Part shown: in pieces, positions 1-5,717 of the stretch
How the letters are laid out: each line of letters starts with the position of its first letter
How positions within the stretch are numbered: the stretch's first letter is position 1
DNA from: Actinomycetota bacterium
GTDB lineage: Bacteria > Actinomycetota > Aquicultoria > Aquicultorales > Aquicultoraceae
Assembly (NCBI GenBank): GCA_030017355.1
Contig: JASEIR010000118.1
Span: 1 to 7,551, forward strand
Direction of reading: 5' to 3'
DNA length: 7,551 nt
Notes under the pieces: model-generated
Seen by the model: the letters and a program-made list of their open reading frames with translations, nothing else
Databases searched by the model: none
Told to the model about the DNA's origin: nothing
Position numbers and translations under genes: made by a program

Positions 1-316
1 GGATATGGATAGAGGTTATAGTTGATATGATAACCAAGACTAAAAAGGCAAGGACAAAAAAATCAAGCTTGCTCCATCGAATTTGATGCTTTTTTTGGGA
101 TAGCATCTTTAAAGACCAAAAAAATACAATGATAAGCGTTAGGATTCGAAGGGAAAGTATCTTTGCTATGTCAAATTGGTCATAAGTTATTCTAGACATT
201 GCAAGGGGAAGAGCAACTGCTATTGCTAAAAAACCGTAGAGAACCCATTGGTCAAACTGATTCCGTAAAACCGGAGGGGAAGATTTTTTTTGTTGCTTCT
301 TAGCTGTTTTAGCCAT
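1..316 (-). CDS. O-antigen ligase/polymerase-like membrane protein, N-terminal part
   Basis: Only the first 105 codons are in the window; the gene runs off the low-coordinate edge. The ATG at 316 follows a good Shine-Dalgarno AGGAGT (325-330) with 8 nt spacing. The protein starts with a Lys/Gln-rich cytoplasmic tail (residues 1-20). Three hydrophobic segments follow, at about 24-40, 52-71 and 84-102. The stretch around residues 82-103, SKLDFF then a hydrophobic run ending STITSIH, resembles the early membrane helices of large O-antigen ligase (Wzy/WaaL) family proteins, often fused to TPR repeats. Such proteins join or polymerise lipid-linked glycans on the outer face of the membrane. It is the last gene of the minus-strand series, after the polyprenyl-phosphate sugar transferase, which fits the role. 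The diagnostic periplasmic loop and C-terminus are outside the window, so the family call is tentative; an unrelated polytopic membrane protein is possible. Confidence 0.6.
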   Translation of the reverse strand, partial: MAKTAKKQQKKSSPPVLRNQFDQWVLYGFLAIAVALPLAMSRITYDQFDIAKILSLRILTLIIVFFWSLKMLSQKKHQIRWSKLDFFVLAFLVLVIISTITSIHI

Positions 317-331
317 TGCTATAGACTCCTA

Positions 332-361
332 TTCTTTCCGCTGAGTGTTCTTTCCGCTGAG
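332..361. repeat. Tandem duplication of a 14-nt unit
   Basis: TTCTTTCCGCTGAG occurs at 332-345 and again at 348-361, separated by TG, giving a 16-nt period. It lies in the spacer between the sugar transferase stop and the Shine-Dalgarno of the next minus-strand gene. On the minus strand each copy contains GGAAAG, a weak ribosome-binding-like string, but the nearer AGGAGT is the better site. No function can be assigned; it is probably a small slippage duplication. Confidence 0.75.
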
Positions 362-421
362 ATAAATTCAGATATAAAGCATGGCATAAAAATATCATTA
401 AATATACAACAAATCTACTTC

Positions 422-1783
422 TTACCTCGATCCGCGGCCGGTTAGTAAAACTCTTATAGTTTTTAGTGCTATTTTTATGTCTAAGAACATCGATTGGTGA
501 TATATATAGATGAGGTCGTATTTAAGCTTGTTTCGAGCATTTGTTGCATACCCTCCGCTTATCTGTGCAAGGCCTGTCACACCAGGCTTTACCTTAAACC
601 TCTCAGCATAGCCAGGAATTTCATTCTTAAATTGCTCAACAAAGAAAGGGCGCTCAGGTCTTGGCCCTATGAAGCTCATCTCCCCTTTAAGGATGTTTAG
701 CAATTGCGGAATTTCGTCTATCCTAAATTTTCTAAGAACACGTCCAACAGGCGTTATCCTGCTGTCATTCTCAGTAGCAAGAATAGGGCCTGTTTTAGCC
801 TCAGCGTCGGCTATCATAGTGCGAAATTTATAAATTTTAAACGGTTTTTCAAATTGCCCTACCCTTGTCTGCTTATAAATAATGGGCCCCGGCGAGGTAA
901 GCTTTATTGCAGCAGCGGCAACTGCCATAACTGGCAAACAAATCAATAAACCAAGCGATGACCCAATTACATCGACCATTCTTTTAACAAGATGAATCCA
1001 GTTTGACGTGGGCGCCCGCGTTAGCTCTATTAGGGGGATGTCGCTTACTAGTGTGTAATCTACTTTGCCTATGTAAATCTCATAAAGGTCGGGTATAACC
1101 TCGAGCCTCACATTAGCTGAAGCCACCCGAGCCAACTCCTCTAACACTTCCCGATGTGCAATGGGAGATACCACAATCACCCTGTTTACGCTATGCTGCC
1201 GGATGATTGGGATAAGATCATCTAGAGTTCCTAAAACCTTTGCGCCATCTGTTTCTTTTCCAAGCATCTGCTGGTCATTGCAGATAATTCCAACTACCTG
1301 ATATCCCCATTTCTTGCGGCTCTCAAGCTCTTTGATGATCTCACGCGCTGCGTCACCTTTTCCAACAATGAGAACGCGCTGCGCAGGCCACCTTATTTTA
1401 AAGATTTTTGTGGCCGCAATTCTCCAGCCGCTTAAAAAAACTATTTGCAGCAGCCATGCAAGAAGGAAAACTGGCCTTGGAAATGAGAAAGACTGGCTAA
1501 AGAAAGTCAAGGATATATCTGCAACCACGCCTAGCGTGACAGCTTTTGTTAAGGTTGAGACTATATCCCAGCTATCTCCCGCTTCCTCAACATTATAGAG
1601 GTCATAGACATAAAGTATGGTTACCTGGATTATGGTGATAAAAACAGCGATGCTGGTATAGGCCTGAAAATTAAAGCTTGGCAGATTCCCTGCAAATCTC
1701 ACCAAAAAGGCAGCAATAATTGCCAGGTTAATAAAGATTATATCGTTTATAACTGAGACAATTACCCACTGTTTGCGGTTCAT
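422..1783 (-). CDS. Undecaprenyl-phosphate glycosyl-1-phosphate transferase (exopolysaccharide polyprenyl glycosylphosphotransferase)
   Basis: The 453-residue product is a full-length member of the WbaP/WcaJ-type polyprenyl glycosylphosphotransferases, which start glycan synthesis by moving a sugar-1-phosphate from a nucleotide sugar to undecaprenyl phosphate at the inner membrane. Four membrane segments are visible at about 7-29, 42-62, 82-97 and 103-120. A Rossmann-like CoA_binding_3 domain follows, with VLIVGKGDAA at 137-146. The catalytic bacterial sugar transferase domain starts at KRMVD (267-271) with the membrane re-entrant helix (about 271-292). It continues with SPGP (297-300), KFRTM (319-323), the acidic pair D356-E357 in RIDEIPQ, GPRPERP (373-379) and KPGVTGLAQ (399-407). 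All signature motifs are intact. The ATG is preceded by AAGGA (1794-1798) with 10 nt spacing. The sugar substrate cannot be read from sequence. It probably shares a transcript with the GT4 gene upstream. Confidence 0.93.
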   Translation of the reverse strand: MNRKQWVIVSVINDIIFINLAIIAAFLVRFAGNLPSFNFQAYTSIAVFITIIQVTILYVYDLYNVEEAGDSWDIVSTLTKAVTLGVVADISLTFFSQSFSFPRPVFLLAWLLQIVFLSGWRIAATKIFKIRWPAQRVLIVGKGDAAREIIKELESRKKWGYQVVGIICNDQQMLGKETDGAKVLGTLDDLIPIIRQHSVNRVIVVSPIAHREVLEELARVASANVRLEVIPDLYEIYIGKVDYTLVSDIPLIELTRAPTSNWIHLVKRMVDVIGSSLGLLICLPVMAVAAAAIKLTSPGPIIYKQTRVGQFEKPFKIYKFRTMIADAEAKTGPILATENDSRITPVGRVLRKFRIDEIPQLLNILKGEMSFIGPRPERPFFVEQFKNEIPGYAERFKVKPGVTGLAQISGGYATNARNKLKYDLIYIYHQSMFLDIKIALKTIRVLLTGRGSR

Positions 1784-1860
1784 TTCTCTAATTCCTTAAT
1801 AATGCGGTTTGCAGGCCTGCGTGCTGCATTTTTGCAATTCTATGGTGACATACTACTCAA

Positions 1861-1980
1861 CTGCAGCCCTGCTTAACTGTAACACTGCTTAATGCAACTT
1901 GTATTGCCGCATCAGCGCCTGACACCTACTGGTTGCAGCACTGCCTAACCACAACACTGCAGCGCTGCCTAACTGCATTC
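1861..1980. repeat. Degenerate CTGC(C/T)TAA repeats in an operon spacer
   Basis: The spacer between the GT4 stop and the sugar transferase start holds four copies of CTGCYTAA, beginning at 1869, 1885, 1941 and 1965, spaced 16, 56 and 24 nt (all multiples of 8). The last two lie in a longer direct repeat, GCAGCRCTGCCTAAC, at about 1935-1949 and 1959-1973. Two perfect 10-bp palindromes are nearby: GCAGCGCTGC (1959-1968) and GCAGGCCTGC (1811-1820). The repeats run into the last codons and stop of the GT4 gene. There is no T-run, so this is not a standard terminator. The plus strand reads open here for about 42 codons without a start. Origin unknown; a decayed minisatellite or REP-like element is possible. 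Confidence 0.6.
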
Positions 1981-3081
1981 TAAAACTTCTTTATAAGCTT
2001 CATATACTCGATCAACCATTATATCGATCGTAAATTCCCTCTCAAACCGCTCTTTTGCCTGCTTGCCTAACCGTTCTCTCAGAGCATCATCACTAAATAA
2101 CCTGTTTATCGCATTTGAGAGAGCTGCCACATCCTTGGGAGGAACAACCAAACCAGAGACTCCATCCTGGTTGACAAACGGTACACCTGTAGGCAAATCT
2201 GTACTGATGACCGGTTTCCCACAAGCATGAGCCTCGATCTGAACAAAACCAAAAGCTTCACTTGATTCAACAGATGGCAACACGAATATATCGCATGCAT
2301 GGTAGTAAGCAGCAAGCTCATCGCTTGCTAGAGCACCAACAAAATGCACTTTGTCGCTTACCTTAAGTTCATTTGCCAAATTCTTAAGCTCCGGCCCAAG
2401 CTTACCTTCGCCAGCAATTATTAATTTACCTTCAACATTTCTCATTGCCTTAATAAGGTAATCAACACCCTTATAATATATAAGCCTCCCAAGAAAAAAT
2501 GCAATTTTCGGGCCATAGCGATCCCTAATTGCATCAGCCTTTCTCTTAACCTCAGGTGTTAGCTTTAACCAGTCAGAAGAGATACCAAATGGAATGGCCT
2601 TACATTTTTCACTTATATTGCTTAAAAATGGTGAGTTTTTAATTAGATTTGGGGAACTTGCTATAACTAAATCGGCCCTATTAAGAAACCTCTCAAGAAA
2701 AGGCCTGTAAAACTTTAGAGCCGCTTTTTGCCTTATGATATCACTGTGATAAGTTACAATAAGCTTGCCCCGAGGCCTTGCCAAAAGAAAAGAGGCTTCT
2801 GCGGTAGGATTAGGAAAGTGGAAGTGATAAATATCAGGCTTTATTTTTCTTAGCTGAGTAACAAAACCGGAAGTAACTGGAGCTGAGAGAAAGCGACCAA
2901 TGCTTGCAACCTTTGTTACCTTTACGCCATCGATATATTCAACAACTGTCTTAAATTTCTCATTAGCAACAAGTACTTCTACATCTATTCTGCCCTTTAA
3001 TCCCGATGCAAGCGTCTGGACATGATATTCAATCCCTCCAATGTGAGGATAATAAAGTTTGTTAACATGTAAAACCTTCAT
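1969..3081 (-). CDS. GT4-family glycosyltransferase
   Basis: The 370-residue product has the two-domain GT-B fold of GT4 retaining glycosyltransferases, which transfer a sugar from an NDP- or GDP-sugar to a growing lipid-linked glycan on the cytoplasmic face. The N-terminal domain opens with a beta strand and the glycine loop PHIGGIEYHV (12-21), then HFHFPNP (86-92) and TYHSD (110-114). The C-terminal donor domain opens with FFLGRLIYYKGVDYLI (195-210), carrying the conserved R199 and K204. It then shows IAGEG (222-226) and the EX7E motif E275 to E283 in SEAFGFVQIEAHACGKPVIS. Length and motifs match a complete enzyme. The ATG at 3081 is supported by the typical opening MKVLHVNKLYYP, but the Shine-Dalgarno is poor (GGAAAGG at 3098-3104, 16 nt away). 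The start overlaps the stop of a short upstream frame (ATGA), so it may once have been translationally coupled. Donor and acceptor are not predictable. Confidence 0.92.
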   Translation of the reverse strand: MKVLHVNKLYYPHIGGIEYHVQTLASGLKGRIDVEVLVANEKFKTVVEYIDGVKVTKVASIGRFLSAPVTSGFVTQLRKIKPDIYHFHFPNPTAEASFLLARPRGKLIVTYHSDIIRQKAALKFYRPFLERFLNRADLVIASSPNLIKNSPFLSNISEKCKAIPFGISSDWLKLTPEVKRKADAIRDRYGPKIAFFLGRLIYYKGVDYLIKAMRNVEGKLIIAGEGKLGPELKNLANELKVSDKVHFVGALASDELAAYYHACDIFVLPSVESSEAFGFVQIEAHACGKPVISTDLPTGVPFVNQDGVSGLVVPPKDVAALSNAINRLFSDDALRERLGKQAKERFEREFTIDIMVDRVYEAYKEVLECS

Positions 3082-3158
3082 TCGACATCGGGCAGCGCCT
3101 TTCCGATTCTCCCCCCGTTAATCTTGTGCAGCTTTTCACCTGCTTTTCTATTATACAA
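3078..3158 (-). other. Short open frame ending in an ATGA overlap with the GT4 start; possible gene tail
   Basis: On the minus strand an open frame runs from a stop near 3177 to a TGA at 3080-3078. That TGA shares bases with the GT4 ATG. The only plausible in-frame start is TTG at 3158, giving 26 residues that end GGRIGKALPDVE. No family is recognised and no Shine-Dalgarno is convincing. The four-base overlap is typical of adjacent cotranscribed genes, so this may be the surviving C-terminal tail of a gene that once preceded the glycosyltransferase. With so few codons, chance is also a reasonable explanation. Confidence 0.25.
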
Positions 3159-3229
3159 TATACAGGTTAACCATTATAGATAGTGCCTGTAAATTATTTG
3201 GCTCTTCCCCCAGCAACTTAAGAGAACTT

Positions 3230-3274
3230 CCCTGTTTCTATTTCTATTATAGTAGGAATTACATAATTTTCTAC
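3230..3274 (-). pseudogene. Relic of a sugar-phosphate nucleotidyltransferase (C-terminal fragment)
   Basis: On the minus strand this segment reads VENYVIPTIIEIETG. The intact nucleotidyltransferase in this window reads LENNVIPTIMETG at residues 193-205. At DNA level, ATTATAGTAGGAAT (3246-3259) is identical to 4367-4380 and CCCTGTTTC (3230-3238) is identical to 4357-4365, with further matches on the upstream side. The relic carries a 6-nt in-frame insertion relative to the intact copy and meets a stop four codons past the match. Nothing resembling the rest of the gene is evident on either side. The match is short, so it could be a fragment of a paralogue or, less likely, coincidence. The rest of the gene-free stretch 3082-3522 holds the short frame at 3078-3158 and the promoter and operator of the next module; nothing else was recognised. 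Confidence 0.5.
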
Positions 3275-3379
3275 AACTTCGCTTGTGTTCAAAAGCGTTT
3301 GTGCTTGATAGAGTCTGTGCTTGGTTCTTTAGTTACCGGTAATTAACCTTTATTTTAGCTCCGCGCCTCATGATGGTGA

Positions 3380-3408
3380 TTGATTTCGCTCATATCATTG
3401 ACTATGAT
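3380..3408 (+). promoter_or_regulatory. Candidate sigma70 promoter of TA module 2
   Basis: A -35-like TTGATT (3380-3385) and a -10-like TATGAT (3403-3408) are separated by exactly 17 nt on the plus strand, which predicts initiation near 3415, inside the large palindrome that follows. The leader to the antitoxin start would be about 108 nt. Better-looking TATAAT hexamers at 3414-3419 and 3426-3431 have no -35 at proper spacing: TTGACT at 3398-3403 is 10 and 22 nt away. The exact promoter remains uncertain. Confidence 0.45.
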
Positions 3409-3453
3409 ACCATTATAATGGTAACTATAATGTACATTACAGTTACCATTATA
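3408..3453. promoter_or_regulatory. Palindromic operator of TA module 2
   Basis: Two nested inverted repeats are visible. Positions 3408-3423 form a perfect 16-bp palindrome (TACCATTATAATGGTA). Positions 3414-3453 form a 40-bp palindrome centred at 3433/3434 with 19 of 20 base pairs matching (the mismatch is 3427/3440). The decamer TACCATTATA thus occurs at 3408-3417 and 3444-3453, and inverted at 3414-3423. Related half-sites lie farther upstream: AGTTACC at 3331-3337 and AACCATTATA at 3169-3178. Phd/YefM antitoxins repress their own operons by binding such palindromes, with the toxin as corepressor. The position at the predicted start site, just upstream of a Phd-like gene, fits that role. 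Confidence 0.7.
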
Positions 3454-3522
3454 GGCTGTCTTCCAGTAAGACATCTTGCTAGTAAAGATCTAATAAAGAT
3501 TTAAACGGAAGGAGTTATTTCC

Positions 3523-3819
3523 TTGAGTAAAATTATAGGGGTAACACAAGCTCGCTCAAAATTAGGAGAGATCGTTAGCGATGTCGCTAAGAAAAAAGAG
3601 CCTTATATACTAACGAAAGGGAGCAAGCCTGAGGCCGTCATAATTTCATATGAAGAATACCTGGCAATCAAGGAGCAGGAAAAAAAACTCTGGAACGAAC
3701 GTTTTGAGTTAGCACTCGAGAAATCTCGCGCCTTATTTAAAGAGTGGCTGCAAAGAAAAGGGTATGACTTAGACAAGCTTACAGAAGAAGAATTAGAAAG
3801 GATAATCCAGAGTGCCTAA
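3523..3819 (+). CDS. Phd/YefM-family antitoxin (TA module 2)
   Basis: This 98-residue protein is the presumed antitoxin and autorepressor of the PIN-domain toxin encoded next. Its N-terminal half (about 1-52) has the Phd/YefM pattern: a short strand, VTQARSKLGEIVSDVA (7-22), the strand PYILTKGSKPEAVIISYEEY (27-46), and the start of the helix that follows. This fold dimerises and binds palindromic operators. The C-terminal half (about 53-98) is highly charged and predicted helical, with LFKEWLQRKGYDLDKL at 71-86; it would wrap the toxin and block its active site. The start is TTG at 3523, chosen because AAGGAG (3509-3514) lies 8 nt upstream and the family begins right here. The stop overlaps the toxin start by 8 nt. 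Orientation is opposite to the polysaccharide genes, so the module carries its own promoter and operator. Confidence 0.85.
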   Translation: MSKIIGVTQARSKLGEIVSDVAKKKEPYILTKGSKPEAVIISYEEYLAIKEQEKKLWNERFELALEKSRALFKEWLQRKGYDLDKLTEEELERIIQSA

Positions 3820-4228
3820 TAAACCTCGGGTTGTTCTAGATACAAATGTTTTACTTTCAGCTGTTCTTTTTGGTAAGGTACCAGGCGAAATTTTAAAACT
3901 GTGGCAAAGCCAGGCTTTTGATATTTCTATCTCTCCTGAAACTCTAGCTGAATTTGTAGGAAAGCTTAGGTATAAGTTTGGTTTTCCAAGCAAACTTACT
4001 AATGAATTACAAGCTCTCATAAGCATGCGCAGCATTCATGTGATGCCGGAATACAAAACGAAGGTTTGCCATGATCCTGAGGATAACAAGTTTATTGATG
4101 TAGCGCTTGCAGCTAATGCAGATTATTTGGTTACAGGCGATGAAGATTTGCTCGTACTTGGAAATTACCAAGGAATAAAGATATTAAACCCAAAAGAATT
4201 TCTAGAGATATTAAAAAGTAAACCTTAG
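3812..4228 (+). CDS. PIN-domain toxin, COG1569-type putative ribonuclease (TA module 2)
   Basis: The 138-residue product is a complete PIN-domain protein of the kind annotated as putative toxin component, PIN family. PIN toxins are Mg2+-dependent ribonucleases that cut tRNA, rRNA or mRNA when freed from their antitoxin. The acidic residues of the active site are visible: D10 in VVLDTNVLLSA, E47 in TLAEF, D91 in HDPEDNKFIDVALA, and D110 with D112 in LVTGDEDLL. The C-terminus KILNPKEFLEIL (123-134) is typical for the group. The start is GTG at 3812, inside the antitoxin's last codons (8-nt overlap). It has AAAGGA (3797-3802) as ribosome-binding site, so translation is likely coupled. The RNA target cannot be inferred. 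The gene converges with the nucleotidyltransferase; the 26-nt gap shows no clear terminator. Confidence 0.87.
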   Translation: MPNKPRVVLDTNVLLSAVLFGKVPGEILKLWQSQAFDISISPETLAEFVGKLRYKFGFPSKLTNELQALISMRSIHVMPEYKTKVCHDPEDNKFIDVALAANADYLVTGDEDLLVLGNYQGIKILNPKEFLEILKSKP

Positions 4229-4254
4229 AGATTGCTATAGACTATTGCCAAACA

Positions 4255-4971
4255 CTAAAAGTCATGATACCGCTCGAAAAATTTCTGGGCAACCTCGTAG
4301 CTTTCTGGCGTACCGATATCTATGAAGTAACCGTCCGAGATATAACCATAAACACGCCCTGTTTCCATTATAGTAGGAATAACATTATTTTCCAAAGAAA
4401 CGGCCTTCTGGGGCGCAATATAGTTCAATATTGAGGGCTCAGCCGCATAAACCCCTGCATTTATATATCCAAATCCCTGACTGCTCGCTTGTTTCTCCTT
4501 GAAGCCAACCACCCTATTATTTATATCGACAGCCACCGAGCCATAGCGAGAAACATCTTCTGCCATAATCAGAGATAGACTAAGCATCACATCTTTTGCT
4601 TCGTGAAACTCAAGAAGCCCCCGATAATCAACATCAAAGAAGGTGTCGCCATTTAAAAGCAAAAATGTACTGTCGACAAATTTTGAGGCATTACGTATGG
4701 CACCAGCGGTACCAAGAGGCTCCCTTTCAATAGAATAATCAATATTCATTCCAAACTTAGAGCCATCGCCAAAGTAATCAATAATTTTCTCGGCAAGATA
4801 GCCAACGCAAAGCACAACATCGGTAAAGCCCTGCTCTTTTAAGGCCATCAGCTGCCATTCCAGAAATGGTCTGCCTGCAACAGGCGCCATTGATTTAGGC
4901 AAATCTGAAATTTTACTCCGCAGGCGGGTTCCAAGACCACCAGCAAGGATAAAAGTTTTAATACCTATCAC
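4255..4971 (-). CDS. hddC: Sugar-1-phosphate nucleotidyltransferase, HddC-like (probable D-glycero-D-manno-heptose-1-phosphate guanylyltransferase)
   Basis: The 238-residue product is a full-length single-domain NTP_transferase enzyme. Such enzymes couple a sugar-1-phosphate to an NTP, releasing pyrophosphate, to make a nucleotide sugar in the cytoplasm. Motifs in order: nucleotide-binding loop LAGGLGTRLR (9-18), LPKSMAPVAGRPFLEW (24-39) with K26, PLGTAGAIR (85-93), metal-binding LNGDTFFDVD (106-115), FKEK (157-160), INAGVY (170-175), SLENNVIP (192-199) and GYFIDIGTPESY (214-225). The pattern is closest to HddC, the GDP-heptose-forming guanylyltransferase. Related glucose-, mannose- or MurNAc-1-phosphate enzymes cannot be excluded. 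The start is GTG at 4971 with AGGA (4977-4980), spacing 5. GTGA overlaps the stop of the mutase relic's final frame. No promoter is visible immediately upstream, so it may rely on readthrough from the mutase gene or TA module 1. Confidence 0.85.
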   Translation of the reverse strand: MIGIKTFILAGGLGTRLRSKISDLPKSMAPVAGRPFLEWQLMALKEQGFTDVVLCVGYLAEKIIDYFGDGSKFGMNIDYSIEREPLGTAGAIRNASKFVDSTFLLLNGDTFFDVDYRGLLEFHEAKDVMLSLSLIMAEDVSRYGSVAVDINNRVVGFKEKQASSQGFGYINAGVYAAEPSILNYIAPQKAVSLENNVIPTIMETGRVYGYISDGYFIDIGTPESYEVAQKFFERYHDF

Positions 4972-5228
4972 CTATATCCTAATCCAAGCAATAGGGTATA
5001 TCCTTTTAAACAGCCTGCTTTTTTCCTAATAGCCTCTATCAGCCTAGTTGCGTAAAGAGCATCGCGTAGCATATGAACTTCTTGCATTTCGTTCCTGCAA
5101 AGTGTCGATATCATAAAGAATTATTAGCATATCTCTCCAAAGAACGTTTTCCTTTTCAACAGCTGCACCGAGATGATGTAGATCATCATCAAGAGCAATT
5201 CTAAACCGCATCCTTCTTCTTTAACGGC
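4968..5228 (-). pseudogene. Decayed phosphomannomutase/phosphoglucomutase relic
   Basis: This stretch has no intact gene but clearly holds mutase remains in three frame segments. Block one (5207-5225) encodes VKEEGC and includes CGCATCCTTCTTC (5207-5219), identical to 6893-6905 in the intact mutase. After a 1-nt deletion, block two (from 5211 down to about 5094) aligns without gaps to the intact protein over 44 residues with 21 identities. It includes ENVLWRDMLIILY against GNILWGDKLMILY, but the metal-binding DGDADR has become DDDLHH. Roughly 60 residues are then missing and the frame shifts. Block three (about 5066-5013) reads RDALYATRLIEAIRKKAG against DDALYAAARFIEIVKKKKAAG minus a few residues. 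That frame ends in TGA at 4970-4968, overlapping the next gene's GTG. The active site is destroyed, so no enzyme can be made. The remaining spacer up to 5285 shows nothing recognisable. Confidence 0.85.
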
Positions 5229-5285
5229 CTTTCATTTTAAAATAGGCTAATTAAAATAGGGCAAAGCTTAAATCTTCGTCCACTA

Positions 5286-5717
5286 TTAAAGCTCAGCAGG
5301 AAGAACAGAAAAGCCTTCATTTTGAGCGGCCTCGCGCAACCGGAAATCAAGACTTACAAAGCCCTGATCAGCCGGACTTTTTTCTACCCAGACCAAAGCA
5401 GCTGCCAATTGCAGAGCATCGGCAGCGCGCAGATTGTGGAGCCTGAGCAGCCGCAGAGCAAGCTGTCTTACCTCATTGCTTGGCTCCACCTCAATCCACC
5501 CAGAGCTAAGAACCTTAAGAAGATTATACACTTGTCTTTCTGCAACTAGGTCTAGAACACCTTCACGCTTCAAGCGCGCAATAGCTGAATAGCCCTCCAC
5601 CAAACTACCCCACCATACAACCATGCTTTCATCATCATTGATTATTTTCTTCATAATTTTAGTATGCGCTTCTTCTAAGCATAAAGGCAGAAGGGCAGAA
5701 GTATCCCAAAACTTCAA
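5286..5717 (-). CDS. vapC: VapC-family PIN-domain toxin (TA module 1)
   Basis: The 143-residue product is a complete VapC-like PIN-domain ribonuclease, the presumed toxin of the upstream Phd-like antitoxin. The four acidic active-site positions are present: D5 in KFWDTSALL, E41 in SLVEGYSA, D100 in LRAADALQLAAAL and D124 in FVSLDFRLREAA. The start is TTG at 5717; GGGAGG (5725-5730) lies 7 nt upstream, and the protein begins directly with the first PIN strand, as in the family. TTG overlaps the antitoxin's TGA (TTGA, 4 nt), a classic coupled arrangement. The sequence differs from the other PIN toxin in this window (different subfamily), so the two modules are not simple duplicates. Transcription continues toward the mutase relic and the nucleotidyltransferase, with no obvious terminator between. 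Target RNA unknown. Confidence 0.9.
   Translation of the reverse strand: MKFWDTSALLPLCLEEAHTKIMKKIINDDESMVVWWGSLVEGYSAIARLKREGVLDLVAERQVYNLLKVLSSGWIEVEPSNEVRQLALRLLRLHNLRAADALQLAAALVWVEKSPADQGFVSLDFRLREAAQNEGFSVLPAEL

Noticed and set aside
494..949. Plus-strand reading frames opposite the sugar transferase gene
   Set aside because: They lie antisense to a gene with intact family motifs and have no recognisable domains.
1861..1980. CTGC-rich repeats as a CRISPR array
   Set aside because: Units are short, degenerate and irregularly spaced, without uniform spacers, and no cas gene is present.
3414..3431. TATAAT hexamers at 3414 and 3426 as the -10 of TA module 2
   Set aside because: The nearest good -35 (TTGACT at 3398-3403) is 10 or 22 nt away; TTGATT-N17-TATGAT fits better. 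The hexamers are probably parts of the palindromic operator.
4231..4243. ATTGCTATAGACT also present at 315-327
   Set aside because: A single 13-nt match in a 7.5-kb AT-leaning window is expected by chance, and the flanks do not match.
4968..5114. A 48-codon minus-strand frame overlapping the nucleotidyltransferase start
   Set aside because: It contains the shifted C-terminal block of the same mutase relic, has no convincing ribosome-binding site, and has no independent family match.
5044..5211. A 55-codon minus-strand reading frame with an ATG after a purine-rich stretch
   Set aside because: Its translation aligns gap-free to the middle of phosphomannomutase with the metal loop destroyed, so it is a relic segment and not a small gene.
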